From CAYHCE01 sp964355015 (GTDB taxonomy: Bacteria; Cyanobacteriota; Cyanobacteriia; PCC-6307; Cyanobiaceae): a DNA stretch of 64,000 nucleotides. Shown in pieces: positions 8,519 to 16,691 of the stretch (position 1 is its first letter; every line of letters starts with the position of its first letter). Under the pieces are notes generated by a model. The model was not told the DNA's origin. It searched no databases and saw only the letters and a list, made by a program, of their open reading frames with translations. A program made the translations under genes and the position numbers. The stretch lies in the NCBI GenBank assembly GCA_964355015.1, contig CAYHCE010000002.1, positions 1 through 64,000 on the forward strand, given 5' to 3'.

Positions 8519-9154
8519 ATGAGCCAGCACTATCTGCATCGTCACCTCACCGCCGCCGTGGGGGAGGCCCAGGTCCAGGCCTACGGCCAGAGGCATGGCG
8601 TGCCCCCGGCAGCGGAGCCCGATCGCCTCGGTGCCGGGGAGATCGCCTTCATCGGCGCCCGTGACAGCTTCTATCTGGCCAGCCTCACCGAGGCGGGTGC
8701 GCCCTACATCCAGCACCGCGGCGGGCCGGTGGGCTTCCTGCGGGTGCTTGACGGGCGCACCCTGGGCTTCGCCGATTACGGCGGCAACCGCCAGCTGCTC
8801 ACCGCCGGCCATCTGCGCCGGGATGCGCGGGTAGCCCTGTTCCTGATGGATTACGCCGCCCGGCGGCGCCTCAAGATCGACGGCCTGGCCGAGGTGGTGC
8901 AGGCGGGCGCCGATCCTTCGCTGCTGGAGCGGCTGCGGCCGCAGGATCCGGAGGCCGGTCAGGTGGAGCGCCTGCTGCGCATCCAGGTGGAGGCCTTCGA
9001 CTGGAACTGCCCCCAGTTCATCACGCCCCGCTTCACAGCGGCGGATGTTGAGGAGCGGCAGCGACCGCTGCGGCAGCGCATCGCCGCCCTCGAGCACGAA
9101 CTGCTGCGTCTTCAATCCCCCGCCCTGGATCCAGACCCTGCGGTAGGGGGCTGA
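8519..9154 (+). CDS. Pyridoxamine 5'-phosphate oxidase-like FMN-binding protein
   Basis: A 211-residue protein of the split-barrel FMN-binding group. The segment AFIGARDSFYLASLTEAGAP is followed by GGPVGFLRVLDGRTLGFADYGGNRQ, the usual order of strands in this family, and by FLMDYAARRRLKIDGLAEVV, matching the RLRI/K-G block. The C-terminus is helical and probably caps the fold. It follows the GST gene by 16 bases, so the two are likely co-transcribed. Many members next to TetR/GST genes act on reactive small molecules; the actual substrate is not known. Confidence 0.85.
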   Translation: MSQHYLHRHLTAAVGEAQVQAYGQRHGVPPAAEPDRLGAGEIAFIGARDSFYLASLTEAGAPYIQHRGGPVGFLRVLDGRTLGFADYGGNRQLLTAGHLRRDARVALFLMDYAARRRLKIDGLAEVVQAGADPSLLERLRPQDPEAGQVERLLRIQVEAFDWNCPQFITPRFTAADVEERQRPLRQRIAALEHELLRLQSPALDPDPAVGG

Positions 9155-9758
9155 GGAGAGAAAGGCTCCAGTTGTGCCTCAATCTTCGGACGACTCACAG
9201 AGCACCTCCTGCCCTGCCCCCATCCTGATGGATTGAGCGTTGGATTGAACTCTTGCGAGGAAAGTTCCTGCGGGGCCATGCAGCTGACGCTGCCCCTGAG
9301 TGGCAGGCAAGGCGTGTAGAGCGGTCGCAGGGAATCGGTGGTGGCCTGTCCCCTCGAGGGGTGTGTTCGAAGTGTCGCCTCTCAACAGGCAACGTCTGCG
9401 AACTCTGGCATCAGAACTAGAACCTATGGCCGAGCCCATGTTGTCCCGAAACAAGTTCTGACCATTGTTCCGCCGATCCCCAGGCATCGGCAATTGAGTC
9501 AGGCCCTGACTTCCTGCCGAAATACGCAGCGCGTTCTAGCTGAAATCGGGGCTTTGCGAGGTGGATCACCTTGGTGAGGCCCCGAGCACACCCGATATGG
9601 TTTGGTGGCGTTCCAAGCAATGGTCATTCCGGCGTGGACTCTCCCCCTCGGTCCCCATACGCTCCAGGACTGGACATGGCCCGGATCCGCCATGTCTTTG
9701 CTCCACCCCCTGCCATCGCCATGTCCAGCCGCCACAATCGCCGGGGTGGGTCCGCCCC
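9155..9758. other. Gene-poor stretch before the insertion sequence
   Basis: No convincing gene was recognised. Base composition is less GC-rich than the flanking core genes. One minus-strand frame (9417-9620) could encode 67 residues without similarity I recognise. Near the insertion sequence, tggacatggc (9671-9680) recurs inverted as gccatgtcca (9718-9727). A closer inverted copy (gacatggc/gccatgtc, 9673-9696) could form a competing hairpin. Confidence 0.5.
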
Positions 9759-9777
9759 CAGGGCTGATTCAAAGTGT
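9759..9777 (+). repeat. Left terminal inverted repeat of the insertion sequence
   Basis: cagggctgattcaaagtgt; identical over 19 bases to the reverse complement of 10982-11000. Identity stops at the twentieth base. Confidence 0.9.
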
Positions 9778-9807
9778 GTCACAAGTGCGCTGGCCTGAGC
9801 TGCCAGC

Positions 9808-10982
9808 ATGGGGTTCGCTGAGCGGGCTTGCTCCTTCTCTGTGCCCGAAACCGGCTCTGCTGCAACAGATCTCGATCTGATCAGCTTCCTCAAGGCGATT
9901 CCCGACGTGCGGATGCGGCGCGGGATTTGTATCCCCGCCTGGTATCTGCTGCTGGTGGCCGTGCTGGGCATCCTGAGCGGCTGCGAAAGCTTGAGGGATC
10001 TGGAGCGGTTTGCTCGCCGTCACCACGGCGCGCTCACCGAGTCGCTAGGTCTTGAATTGCGGCGGCCCCCATCAGATTCGGCGTTCCGCTACTTCTTCCT
10101 ACAGGTGGATGTTGCGGCCTTATGCGTGGCCATCCGCGACTGGACGATCGCTCAGATCCCTTGTGGTGCAGCGGATCTCGACCAGTTGGTGTGCGATGGA
10201 AAGACACTGCGGGGCTCGATCGAGCCCACGCCTGGTGGCGGCTCCGCGTTCATTGCCCTGGTCACGCTCTACTCATCTGCCTTGGGCGTGGCGATCAGTC
10301 AGGCCTTTTACGCCACCGGTGAGAACCACGAGCGCGCAGTGCTCCGCCAGCTTCTCGGCGAGCTGGATCTCGAGGGCGTGCCGATCCAGGCGGATGCTCT
10401 GCACACGCAGCGACCGTTTTTCAACAGCTCCAGGAGCAGGGGGCCTACTTCCTCATGACCGTAAAAGGGAACCAGAAGACACTGCATCGCCAGATCAGGA
10501 GCCAGTTCCAGGGAAAGCGGCACATCCCTTTTGTGGCAACGGATCACGAGATCAGCCACGGCCGCGACATCACCTGGACGCTGCGGGCCAAAGAGGCCCC
10601 GGAACACATCAGCGAGGCCTGGCTCGGCACCAGCTGGATCGTGGAGGTGAGCGCCACCGGCAGCCTCGACGGCAAGCCATTTCAGGCCACCCATCTGTTT
10701 CTCACCAGCCTGCACACCACCCCAGAAGCCCTGCTGCAACTGGTGCGAGACCGCTGGAGTATCGAGGGCTGGCACTGGATTTGCGACACCCAGCTCCATG
10801 AAGACGTGCACCGCTATCGGGGGAACGGCGCTGGAGCGATGGCCACACTGCGGACGGCTGCTCTCAACCTGCTGCGTCTGGCGGGGTTTCAGTCGATCCG
10901 GGCAGGCATGCAGGCCGTAACCCACGACATCACAGCGCTGCTGAAGATGGCGCGGCGACAGCCGGAGCCGAGCCCTTGTTGA
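9808..10982 (+). pseudogene. ISAs1-type transposase, frameshifted
   Basis: Two overlapping frames together make one DDE transposase of about 390 residues. Frame one (9808-10458) holds the N-terminal segment IPDVRMRRGICIPAWYLLLV, the first catalytic region LVCDGKTLRGS and the second (QADALHTQRPFF). Frame two (10455-10982) resumes with LMTVKGNQKTLH and contains the third catalytic region, DRWSIEGWHWICDTQLHED. The switch lies at five T residues (10417-10421); a sixth T would restore one frame. Whether this is a killing mutation or slippage-dependent expression cannot be told from sequence. Confidence 0.85.
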
Positions 10983-11000
10983 CACTTTGAATCAGCCCTG
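10982..11000 (-). repeat. Right terminal inverted repeat of the insertion sequence
   Basis: Reverse complement of the left 19-base repeat. It also supplies the TTG (10987) that begins the surviving hicB reading frame. Confidence 0.9.
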
Positions 11001-11223
11001 CGGCTACGCCGGGGCTGGGCTCTCAGCTTTTACACCTGCTGAGGGGACGCCACTTTTCGTTGCGACTGTACCTGCTCTGCCAGGCTGTCACACACAGGCC
11101 AAGTCATTGGACCAGTTGATGGAGCGCATCAAGGAAGCAATCGAGCTTTGCCTTGAGGTTCCGGGCACCGACCCTGAGTCGCTTGATTTTATAGGAGTAC
11201 AACGAGTTACCGTTGAAATGTGA
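10987..11223 (+). pseudogene. hicB: HicB-type antitoxin, 5' end replaced by the insertion sequence
   Basis: The frame encodes FVATVPALPGCHTQAKSLDQ, the typical HicB beta-strand and turn (VPALPGC), then ERIKEAIELCLE and a closing strand GVQRVTVEM, as in small HicB antitoxins. The open frame begins at TTG 10987 inside the right terminal repeat of the insertion sequence. Its first residues are therefore not native, and the original start and promoter have probably been lost. No DNA-binding C-terminal domain is seen, consistent with the short HicB type. It overlaps the hicA frame by four bases (GTGA), the classic coupled arrangement. Confidence 0.7.
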
Positions 11224-11445
11224 CGAGATATTCTGCAGTTTCAGGAAGGATCCTCATCGCAGCCTTGAAAGAAGTCGGCTTTGAAGTAATAAGAGTCAAG
11301 GGCAGCCACCATTTCTCAAGCATCCAGACGGAAGAGCAACAGGGTCGTCCCTGTTCGCTCAAATGAAACCTTGGGGCCTGGCCTCTTGGCAAGCATCCTT
11401 CGTGATGTCAAGCTCTCAAGAACGGGATTGCACTATCTTCTATGA
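11220..11445 (+). pseudogene. hicA: HicA-type toxin with two frameshifts
   Basis: Three adjacent pieces in successive frames reconstruct a HicA mRNA interferase. From GTG 11220, SGRILIAALKEVGFEVIRVK is followed by GSHHF, with the catalytic-type histidines in a GSHHF block. After a one-base loss near 11315 comes KHPDGRAT. After a second shift near 11342 comes VVPVRSNETLGPGLLASILR and then DVKLSRTGLHYLL to the stop at 11445. HicA is normally 60-80 residues, and the reconstructed length fits. The toxin cannot be made from this sequence, which explains how a damaged hicB can be tolerated. Confidence 0.75.
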
Positions 11446-11556
11446 CGAACTCAACGGCTGTCCAACAAACTGATGCACCTGACCCGCCACCCAAGACATG
11501 CTGACACTCCCACTACTCCTTGCGGGCAGGTGATCGGAGTCGCGAGGCAGTAACGA

Positions 11557-11946
11557 ATGCGAGCCCTCTTACATGCCATTGGTGCCGTCGTCGTATTGCC
11601 GTACGTCGCCCTGGCATTGTTGTTTGTTTTCATCGGAGAGGTGGCAAGGGCCAGAGGCCTGTTCGCCCTTATTGATTTCGTCTGGAACCACGTGGACTGG
11701 TTCTTCGGCTGGGGAATCTACGCTGCTCTCGCGCTTTGGATTTGCCTGGTCGCGACAGGTTTTGTTCCCCGTCTTCAAAGAGCAAGTTCGCTTTGCCTGT
11801 GCGTTCTTGCCCTTACCAGCTTCCTTGTTGTCGTCACGCTTTCCTCAACTCGAGCTGAGATTGGCGGATTCATCTTTCTTCTCCCCTGTGTCGCCGTTGC
11901 TGCCGCTAGTGCTTGGCGTTTCTTTCGGGTTGGCGCCGGGATGTAG
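11557..11946 (+). CDS. Hypothetical membrane protein
   Basis: A 129-residue protein with four likely membrane helices: residues about 5-30 (AVVVLPYVALALLFVFIG), 48-68 (WGIYAALALWICLVATGFV), 78-98 and 105-122. I do not recognise a family. The start ATG 11557 lies about 110 bases after the hicA remnant. Base composition is less GC-rich than the housekeeping genes, in keeping with the accessory character of this stretch. No partner gene is obvious. Confidence 0.6.
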   Translation: MRALLHAIGAVVVLPYVALALLFVFIGEVARARGLFALIDFVWNHVDWFFGWGIYAALALWICLVATGFVPRLQRASSLCLCVLALTSFLVVVTLSSTRAEIGGFIFLLPCVAVAAASAWRFFRVGAGM

Positions 11947-12195
11947 CCAATCAATCCTGCCAAACTGACAATTCACCGGCGTTGCCGGTCAGCCGCAAGT
12001 TGAACAGGCAGTGCTTTGGCCCTCCAGGTCGGAGTGGATCCTGTAACTCCTTTAGGCACGCTTCAATAAATGGCAACTTCTGGATGATACTTCCAACTCA
12101 ACTGGTTCGCAAGCTCAACTGGCCCGCAACCGATATGGCCAAGGGCGTGAGATTGAGCTGGGAACCCGAATGCTCCTGCTGTCGGGGAGTGTCTT

Positions 12196-12816
12196 TCATG
12201 ACAGGAACTTGATGAGCCAACCCAACATCAGCAGGCCGGAGGCGGCAATCCAGCTTCCCGCCACCCGCAGGCCGATCCGTAGCCAGGCCGGGTGCGGTGG
12301 GGACAGCGCCAGGGTGAGCATCGCCGTCAGAGCGGCGACGGCAACGACCCCGCCCACCAGGGCCAGGACGGCGCCGGTGTGAAACGCCAGAGCGGATCCA
12401 TTGACCAGGCCGAACCACAGTCCCGTCAGCACCGCCAAAGCCATGTTCGCCCGCCTGCTCATCGGCACCTGGAGCGCCACCAGCAGCCCCACCAGCGAGA
12501 AGGCAAGCGTGTTCAGCCACGGCGTCGACAGCTCAACCGGCAGCCGCAGGCCCACGATTCCGCCCAGCAACCAGGTCAACGGCAGGGCAAACCGCAGCCT
12601 GACGCCACAGCCCGCTCCCTGCTGAACCGCCAGGGCGCACAGACCGCAGACCAGCAGCAGATCGGAGGGGGTGAGCACCAGCCGGGCGGCGCCGTCCGCG
12701 AAGCTGCCCAGCCCCGTCTGCACCAGATGGGCGCCTGCAGGAGGGGCAACCACCAGGCTCGCCATCACGAAGACACCCGTCCAACCGTTGCTGCGGCGGC
12801 GCAAGGCGGAGCTCAC
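12196..12816 (-). CDS. HupE/UreJ-type membrane protein, divergent
   Basis: A 206-residue membrane protein with an N-terminal signal-like helix ending PPAGAHLVQTGLG, followed by LTPSDLLLV and about six further helices. The export region with a histidine just after it and the overall helix plan resemble HupE/UreJ-like nickel/cobalt permeases. The gene overlaps the canonical HupE gene by four bases (stop within ATGA). It is the last gene of an apparent nickel operon running from NikR's side leftward. Assignment to the HupE group is moderate; a metal-transport role is inferred from neighbours. Confidence 0.65.
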   Translation of the reverse strand: MSSALRRRSNGWTGVFVMASLVVAPPAGAHLVQTGLGSFADGAARLVLTPSDLLLVCGLCALAVQQGAGCGVRLRFALPLTWLLGGIVGLRLPVELSTPWLNTLAFSLVGLLVALQVPMSRRANMALAVLTGLWFGLVNGSALAFHTGAVLALVGGVVAVAALTAMLTLALSPPHPAWLRIGLRVAGSWIAASGLLMLGWLIKFLS

Positions 12817-13406
12817 GTCAGTGCCCTTTCCAGGAAGAACAGTCCCGCCAGGGCCACGCTGGCACCGGCGGCCTGCACGAATCGGCGGCCGCCGGGCCAG
12901 CGGCGGGACTCTCCCAGCAGGATGCCCGTCAGATGGAGCAGCCCCGTAGCGATCACGAACGCCAGGCTGTAGAGGAGGGCATTGCTGCCGGCAGGAAGCT
13001 CGCTGCCGTGGGCATGGCCATGGAACACGGCAAAGGCGGCCACGATCAGCGCGGCCAGCCAGAGCGGAGCCCTGACCTCGAACAGCACCATCAGACCCAG
13101 CACCAACCCCGAAGCGGCGATGCCGATTTCCACGCCGGGGATCGGAACCCCCAGCAGGCCGAGCAACCCGCCGAAGGCCATCACCAGGGGGAAGGCCACC
13201 GGCAACACCCAGAGGGCCGGCGGCCCCAGCACCGCTCCCCAGAGCCCAACGGCCACCATCGCCACCACATGGTCAGGGCCCGTGATCGGATGGAGGAACC
13301 CGGCCACGAACCCACCGCCATGGCCCTGCTCGGCATGGGCGAAGGCCGCCAGGGGATAGAGCGCCAGCAGCAGACCCAGGGGGAGTGGAGCGAAGGACCG
13401 TTTCAT
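12813..13406 (-). CDS. hupE: HupE/UreJ family nickel/cobalt permease
   Basis: A 197-residue polytopic protein. After a cleavable signal (LLLALYPLAAFAHA) comes the family signature HPITGPDHVVAMVAVGLW, with histidines and an aspartate thought to bind the metal, and later VFHGHAHGSELP in a central helix. HupE/UreJ proteins are secondary transporters for nickel or cobalt in hydrogenase and urease clusters. ATG at 13406 gives the usual length. It sits 47 bases downstream of the ECF ATPase gene, in the same direction, so uptake by two different mechanisms seems to be encoded together. Confidence 0.9.
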   Translation of the reverse strand: MKRSFAPLPLGLLLALYPLAAFAHAEQGHGGGFVAGFLHPITGPDHVVAMVAVGLWGAVLGPPALWVLPVAFPLVMAFGGLLGLLGVPIPGVEIGIAASGLVLGLMVLFEVRAPLWLAALIVAAFAVFHGHAHGSELPAGSNALLYSLAFVIATGLLHLTGILLGESRRWPGGRRFVQAAGASVALAGLFFLERALT

Positions 13407-13453
13407 GGCGTCAAAGGGAGGGGGGATGCGGGTGGGGATTCCGGTTGAGGGGG

Positions 13454-14218
13454 TCAGCACCTGCTGCAGATCGGGCAGCGCTGCAGGACCAGCGGTGGCT
13501 CCAGGCCGCTGCGCTCCAGCAGGGCCGTATCGGCAAAGATCCGGCCGGTGGGGCCGTCGGCGACCACGCGGCCCGCCTGCATCACCACCGTGCGCTCGCA
13601 CAGATCCAGCGCCAGATCGAGATCGTGGGTGGCCACCACCCGGGTCTGCGCGAACCCCTGCAGCAGCCGGATCAGCCGGCGGCGGGCCCGCGGATCGAGG
13701 TTCGAGCTCGGCTCATCGAGCAGCAGCACCGCCGGCTCCATCGCCAGCACCGTGGCGATCGCCACCGCCCGCTTCTCACCGCCGGAAAGCCGGTGGGGTG
13801 GGCGCTCCCGCAACTCCGAGGCCCCGACCCGGGCCAGAGCCAGGCCCACCCGTTGCTCCACCAGCTCAGCCGGCAGACCCAGGTTCAGCGGCCCGAAGGC
13901 CACATCCTCTCCGGCAGTCGGCATGAACAACTGGTCGTCGGAATCCTGGAAGACCATGCCGAGCGAGCGGCGGATCTCCGCCAGGCTGCGTCGGCCCAGG
14001 GGGATGCCGCCGATGCGGATGGCGCCGGCCACCGGTTCGAGCAACCCGGTGAGCAGGGCCATCAGGGTCGACTTGCCGGCCCCGTTCGCTCCCACCACCG
14101 CCACGGATTCGCCGCGAGCGATGGCCAGGGACACCCCTTCCAGGGCAGGAGTGCCATCGGGATAGGCAAAGGCAAGGTGGCTGACCTCGATGGCCGCCGG
14201 AGCCAGGGAAGCGCTCAT
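13454..14218 (-). CDS. nikO: ECF nickel/cobalt transporter ATPase (CbiO/NikO type)
   Basis: ABC ATPase of 254 residues that energises an energy-coupling-factor transporter at the inner membrane. The Walker A GANGAGKS is near residue 38, the Q-loop in MVFQDSDDQLF near 88, the ABC signature RLSGGEKRAVAIA near 143 and the Walker B AVLLLDEPSSNLDP near 160, with the switch histidine in VVATHDLDLA. QDSDDQLF is characteristic of CbiO-like proteins. It overlaps the NikQ gene by four bases. The extra C-terminal CPICSRC tail holds two cysteines of unknown role. Confidence 0.93.
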   Translation of the reverse strand: MSASLAPAAIEVSHLAFAYPDGTPALEGVSLAIARGESVAVVGANGAGKSTLMALLTGLLEPVAGAIRIGGIPLGRRSLAEIRRSLGMVFQDSDDQLFMPTAGEDVAFGPLNLGLPAELVEQRVGLALARVGASELRERPPHRLSGGEKRAVAIATVLAMEPAVLLLDEPSSNLDPRARRRLIRLLQGFAQTRVVATHDLDLALDLCERTVVMQAGRVVADGPTGRIFADTALLERSGLEPPLVLQRCPICSRC

Positions 14219-15027
14219 CCCATGGCTCCGATCACGAGCCGGCCCAGCAGCTCACCCACCGGGATCTGACGGCAGATCAGAAAGGCCGCGCTCCAGCCCA
14301 GCAGAAAGCTCAGATCCCGCCTGGGCAGGCGTCGGGACGCGACCGCGCCGATCGAACCCTCGAAACCGCGCAGCAGCATGGCCGCGTAGATGCGGTCCGC
14401 CCGGGCCACCGTGCGCAGCAGCAGGGCCCCCAGCAGCTTGCCGCTCACCCACAGACCGGTGCCCCGCCGGCCACAGGAGCGCAGGTCGCGGGCCCGCTCC
14501 ATCCGCAGGGCTTCTTCCCCCAGCAGAAAGAGGTAGCGGTAGAGCAACTGCAGCTGGGTGACGAACACATCCGGTAGCCGCAGCCGCCGCAGGGCCTCAG
14601 AGATGGCCGGCATCCCCGTGGTGGCGATCAGCAGCAGGGCCGCCGCGGTGGTGAGCAGGAAGCGCAGCACGATCGAGGCGAACGACAGCCAACCGGCGGC
14701 GATGCTCTGTCCGGCGAAGATCGGCACCGGCGCCTGATCGAACAGCGGGTTGGCGATGCCGACCACGATCGCGAAGGGTGAAGCCGCGATCAGCCGCTGT
14801 CCCAGCCAGCCGAGGGGCAGCCTTCCCAGGCTGGCGATCACCACCGGGAAGATCACGAACGGCAGCAGCGGCAGAACGGCGTGCTTCGGGAAGGAGACGA
14901 CGCAGACCAGGAACACGAACGTCGCCAGCACCTTGGCGCGGGCATCGATGCGGTGGATCCGCGTGTCCTGCCGTGCAAAGGCATCGATCCGGCCCAGTTC
15001 GTGCAGTTCGCGGCTGATCACGCTCAT
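14215..15027 (-). CDS. nikQ: ECF transporter transmembrane component (CbiQ/NikQ type)
   Basis: A 270-residue membrane protein that couples the ATPase to the metal-binding component. It begins with DAFARQDTRIHRIDARAKVL, the conserved N-terminal part of CbiQ proteins, followed by membrane helices. The cytoplasmic coupling segment includes LLGEEALRMERARDLR and later YAAMLLRGFEG, which matches the family's A-R-G box. ATG at 15027. It lies between NikO and NikR in one orientation; the last NikR codon is 12 bases upstream, so the three may be co-transcribed. Confidence 0.9.
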   Translation of the reverse strand: MSVISRELHELGRIDAFARQDTRIHRIDARAKVLATFVFLVCVVSFPKHAVLPLLPFVIFPVVIASLGRLPLGWLGQRLIAASPFAIVVGIANPLFDQAPVPIFAGQSIAAGWLSFASIVLRFLLTTAAALLLIATTGMPAISEALRRLRLPDVFVTQLQLLYRYLFLLGEEALRMERARDLRSCGRRGTGLWVSGKLLGALLLRTVARADRIYAAMLLRGFEGSIGAVASRRLPRRDLSFLLGWSAAFLICRQIPVGELLGRLVIGAMG

Positions 15028-15038
15028 GGTGGGTGGCG

Positions 15039-15458
15039 CTACAGCACTGCCCTGGTGGCCGCCGTGGCCACGAAGCGGCCGTGCTTGACCCCCTTGGTGC
15101 TGATCAGCGATTCGGCCAGTGCCTTGATCTCCCCGGCCTTGCCGCGCAGGACCACCACCTCGAGACAGTCATGGTCGTCGAGATGGATGTGAAGGGTGGA
15201 AACGATCGTCTTGTGGTGATGGTGCTGATGGTCGGTGAGCTTGTTGCTCAATTCCGACACGTGATGGTCATAGATCAAGGTGACGGTGCCGACGGCCTCT
15301 GAGGCCTCGTCCGCCAGCACGTCTTCCACCAGCGTGTTGCGGATCAGATCGCGGATCGCCTCGGAGCGGTTGCCGTACCCCTTCTGACCGATCAGCGCAT
15401 CGAAGCGAGCCAGCAGGCGCTCGTCGGTGGAGATGGAGAAGCGAACGACGTCGGTCAA
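15039..15458 (-). CDS. nikR: Nickel-responsive regulator NikR
   Basis: A 139-residue ribbon-helix-helix repressor with a C-terminal ACT-like nickel-binding domain. The N-terminal arm VVRFSISTDERLLARFD and GYGNRSEAIRDLIRN match the DNA-binding domain. The metal ligands expected in NikR are present in YDHHVSEL and in HIHLDDHDCLEVVVLRG. A histidine run (DHQHHHHKT) lies between. TTG at 15458 gives the family length; longer in-frame starts would add a proline-rich tail without similarity. It is divergent from nikMN and probably controls both directions in response to nickel. Confidence 0.92.
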   Translation of the reverse strand: MTDVVRFSISTDERLLARFDALIGQKGYGNRSEAIRDLIRNTLVEDVLADEASEAVGTVTLIYDHHVSELSNKLTDHQHHHHKTIVSTLHIHLDDHDCLEVVVLRGKAGEIKALAESLISTKGVKHGRFVATAATRAVL

Positions 15459-15513
15459 CGAGGCCAGGCCAATGGGGAGGGGACGGAGAAGTGGCGGCTG
15501 AGCTGGAGCGGGC

Positions 15514-15610
15514 CCGTAACACGATGGGCGAGGCGCTTGCACGTTGACGGGCCTCAGCGCGCAGGCATAGCCTGCGGCGGACCGTAACACGTTTCGGCAA
15601 TCCGTAGCAC
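15514..15610. promoter_or_regulatory. Repeated CCGTARCAC elements between nikR and nikMN
   Basis: Three near-identical nonamers lie in the divergent gap: ccgtaacac at 15514-15522 and 15582-15590, and ccgtagcac at 15602-15610. All are in the same orientation, and the last two are 20 bases apart. NikR is known to bind spaced half-sites in front of nickel-transport genes, so these are candidate NikR half-sites. They are direct repeats rather than the inverted repeat of the E. coli operator, so the assignment is inference. Confidence 0.45.
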
Positions 15611-15650
15611 TTGCTTCGGGCCTCGCCTCCGCCCCCTACAGGACCTTCCC

Positions 15651-16691
15651 ATGCACATGGCTGACGCCCTGATCTCCCACACGGTGGGAGGGGCGATGTG
15701 GGGGGCCACGGCACTGACCACCGTTCACTGCGCCCGCACGGTCCGCCGCAACGCCGATCCAGCCAGGGTGCCGCTGATGGGGGTGCTGGGCGCCTTCGTG
15801 TTCGCGGCCCAGATGGTGAATTTCTCGATCCCGGCCACCGGCTCCAGCGGTCACCTCGGCGGCGGCCTGCTGCTGGCGATCCTGCTCGGACCGGAAGCGG
15901 CCTTTCTGGTGATCGCCTCCCTGCTGACCGTGCAGGCCCTGTTCTTCGCCGATGGCGGCCTGCTGGCCCTGGGCTCGAACGTCATCAACATGGGGCTGTT
16001 CCCGGCCTTCATCGCCTACCCCCTCGTCTACAGGCGCATCACCGGCGACCGGCTCAGTCCCACCCGCGTCGTGATCGGCTCACTGGCCGGGTCCATCGTG
16101 GGCCTCAGCCTCGGGGCCCTGGCCGTGGTTCTGGAGACCAGCTTCTCCGGGATCTCGGAGTTGCCGTTCGGCACCTTCGTGGCCCTGATGCTGCCGATCC
16201 ACCTGGCCATCGCGATCGTCGAGGGTCTCGTCACGGCCGCCGTGGTGCTCTATGTCGCCCGTCTCCAACCGGAGATCCTCTCCCGCGCCGTTCGCCACCA
16301 ACCCCTCCAAGGCTTGGCGATCCGCCGCGTCGTCGCCAGCCTGGGACTCGCCGCGGTGCTGACCGGCGGGGTCCTGGCCTGGTTCGCCTCCGGCCATCCC
16401 GATGGTCTGGAGTGGTCGATCAGCGGCGTCACCCGCCAGGCGGAGCTCAGCGGAACGCCCACCGCTCTGAAGAACGGGATGGCCTCCGTGCAGGAGCAGA
16501 CGGCCTTCCTTCCCGACTACGACTTCAAGCCCGCGATTCAGCCTCTGGCCGCCCAGCCGGCCCACGCCGGAGGAACGGAGGTCGACTGGGGAACCCCCAG
16601 CACCGGCCGAAGCCTGTCGGGCCTGGTGGGAGCGGGCCTCACCCTGCTGGCGGCAGGCAGCCTCGGCCTGATCCTGAGGGGACGCGCATGA
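15651..16691 (+). CDS. nikM: Nickel ECF transporter substrate-binding component NikMN (fused)
   Basis: A 346-residue membrane protein. Residues 1-210 form the CbiM/NikM core. It starts with MHMADALISHTVGGAMWG, where the N-terminal Met-His and following His are the known metal-binding residues of NikM. Further core blocks are AFVFAAQMVNFSIPATGSSG and FADGGLLALGSNVINMG. Residues 230-346 form the NikN-like part with a soluble loop and a final membrane helix. Together with NikQ and NikO on the other strand it makes a complete nickel ECF transporter. The N-terminal histidine position fixes the ATG at 15651. Confidence 0.92.
   Translation: MHMADALISHTVGGAMWGATALTTVHCARTVRRNADPARVPLMGVLGAFVFAAQMVNFSIPATGSSGHLGGGLLLAILLGPEAAFLVIASLLTVQALFFADGGLLALGSNVINMGLFPAFIAYPLVYRRITGDRLSPTRVVIGSLAGSIVGLSLGALAVVLETSFSGISELPFGTFVALMLPIHLAIAIVEGLVTAAVVLYVARLQPEILSRAVRHQPLQGLAIRRVVASLGLAAVLTGGVLAWFASGHPDGLEWSISGVTRQAELSGTPTALKNGMASVQEQTAFLPDYDFKPAIQPLAAQPAHAGGTEVDWGTPSTGRSLSGLVGAGLTLLAAGSLGLILRGRA

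Larger units (their letters stand above)
9759..11000 (+). mobile_element. ISAs1-family insertion sequence
   Basis: A 1,242-base element bounded by a 19-base perfect terminal inverted repeat, cagggctgattcaaagtgt, at 9759-9777 and complementary at 10982-11000. It contains one transposase gene split by a frameshift. Length and terminal repeats fit the ISAs1 family. The 8-10 bases outside the two ends (tccgcccc left, cggctacg right) do not match, so no target duplication is visible. This suggests an old insertion or a later rearrangement. The right end lies inside the 5' end of a hicB gene. Confidence 0.85.

Noticed and set aside
9417..9620. A 67-codon minus-strand frame before the insertion sequence
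   Set aside because: No family recognised and no supporting context; noted only in the gene-less stretch.
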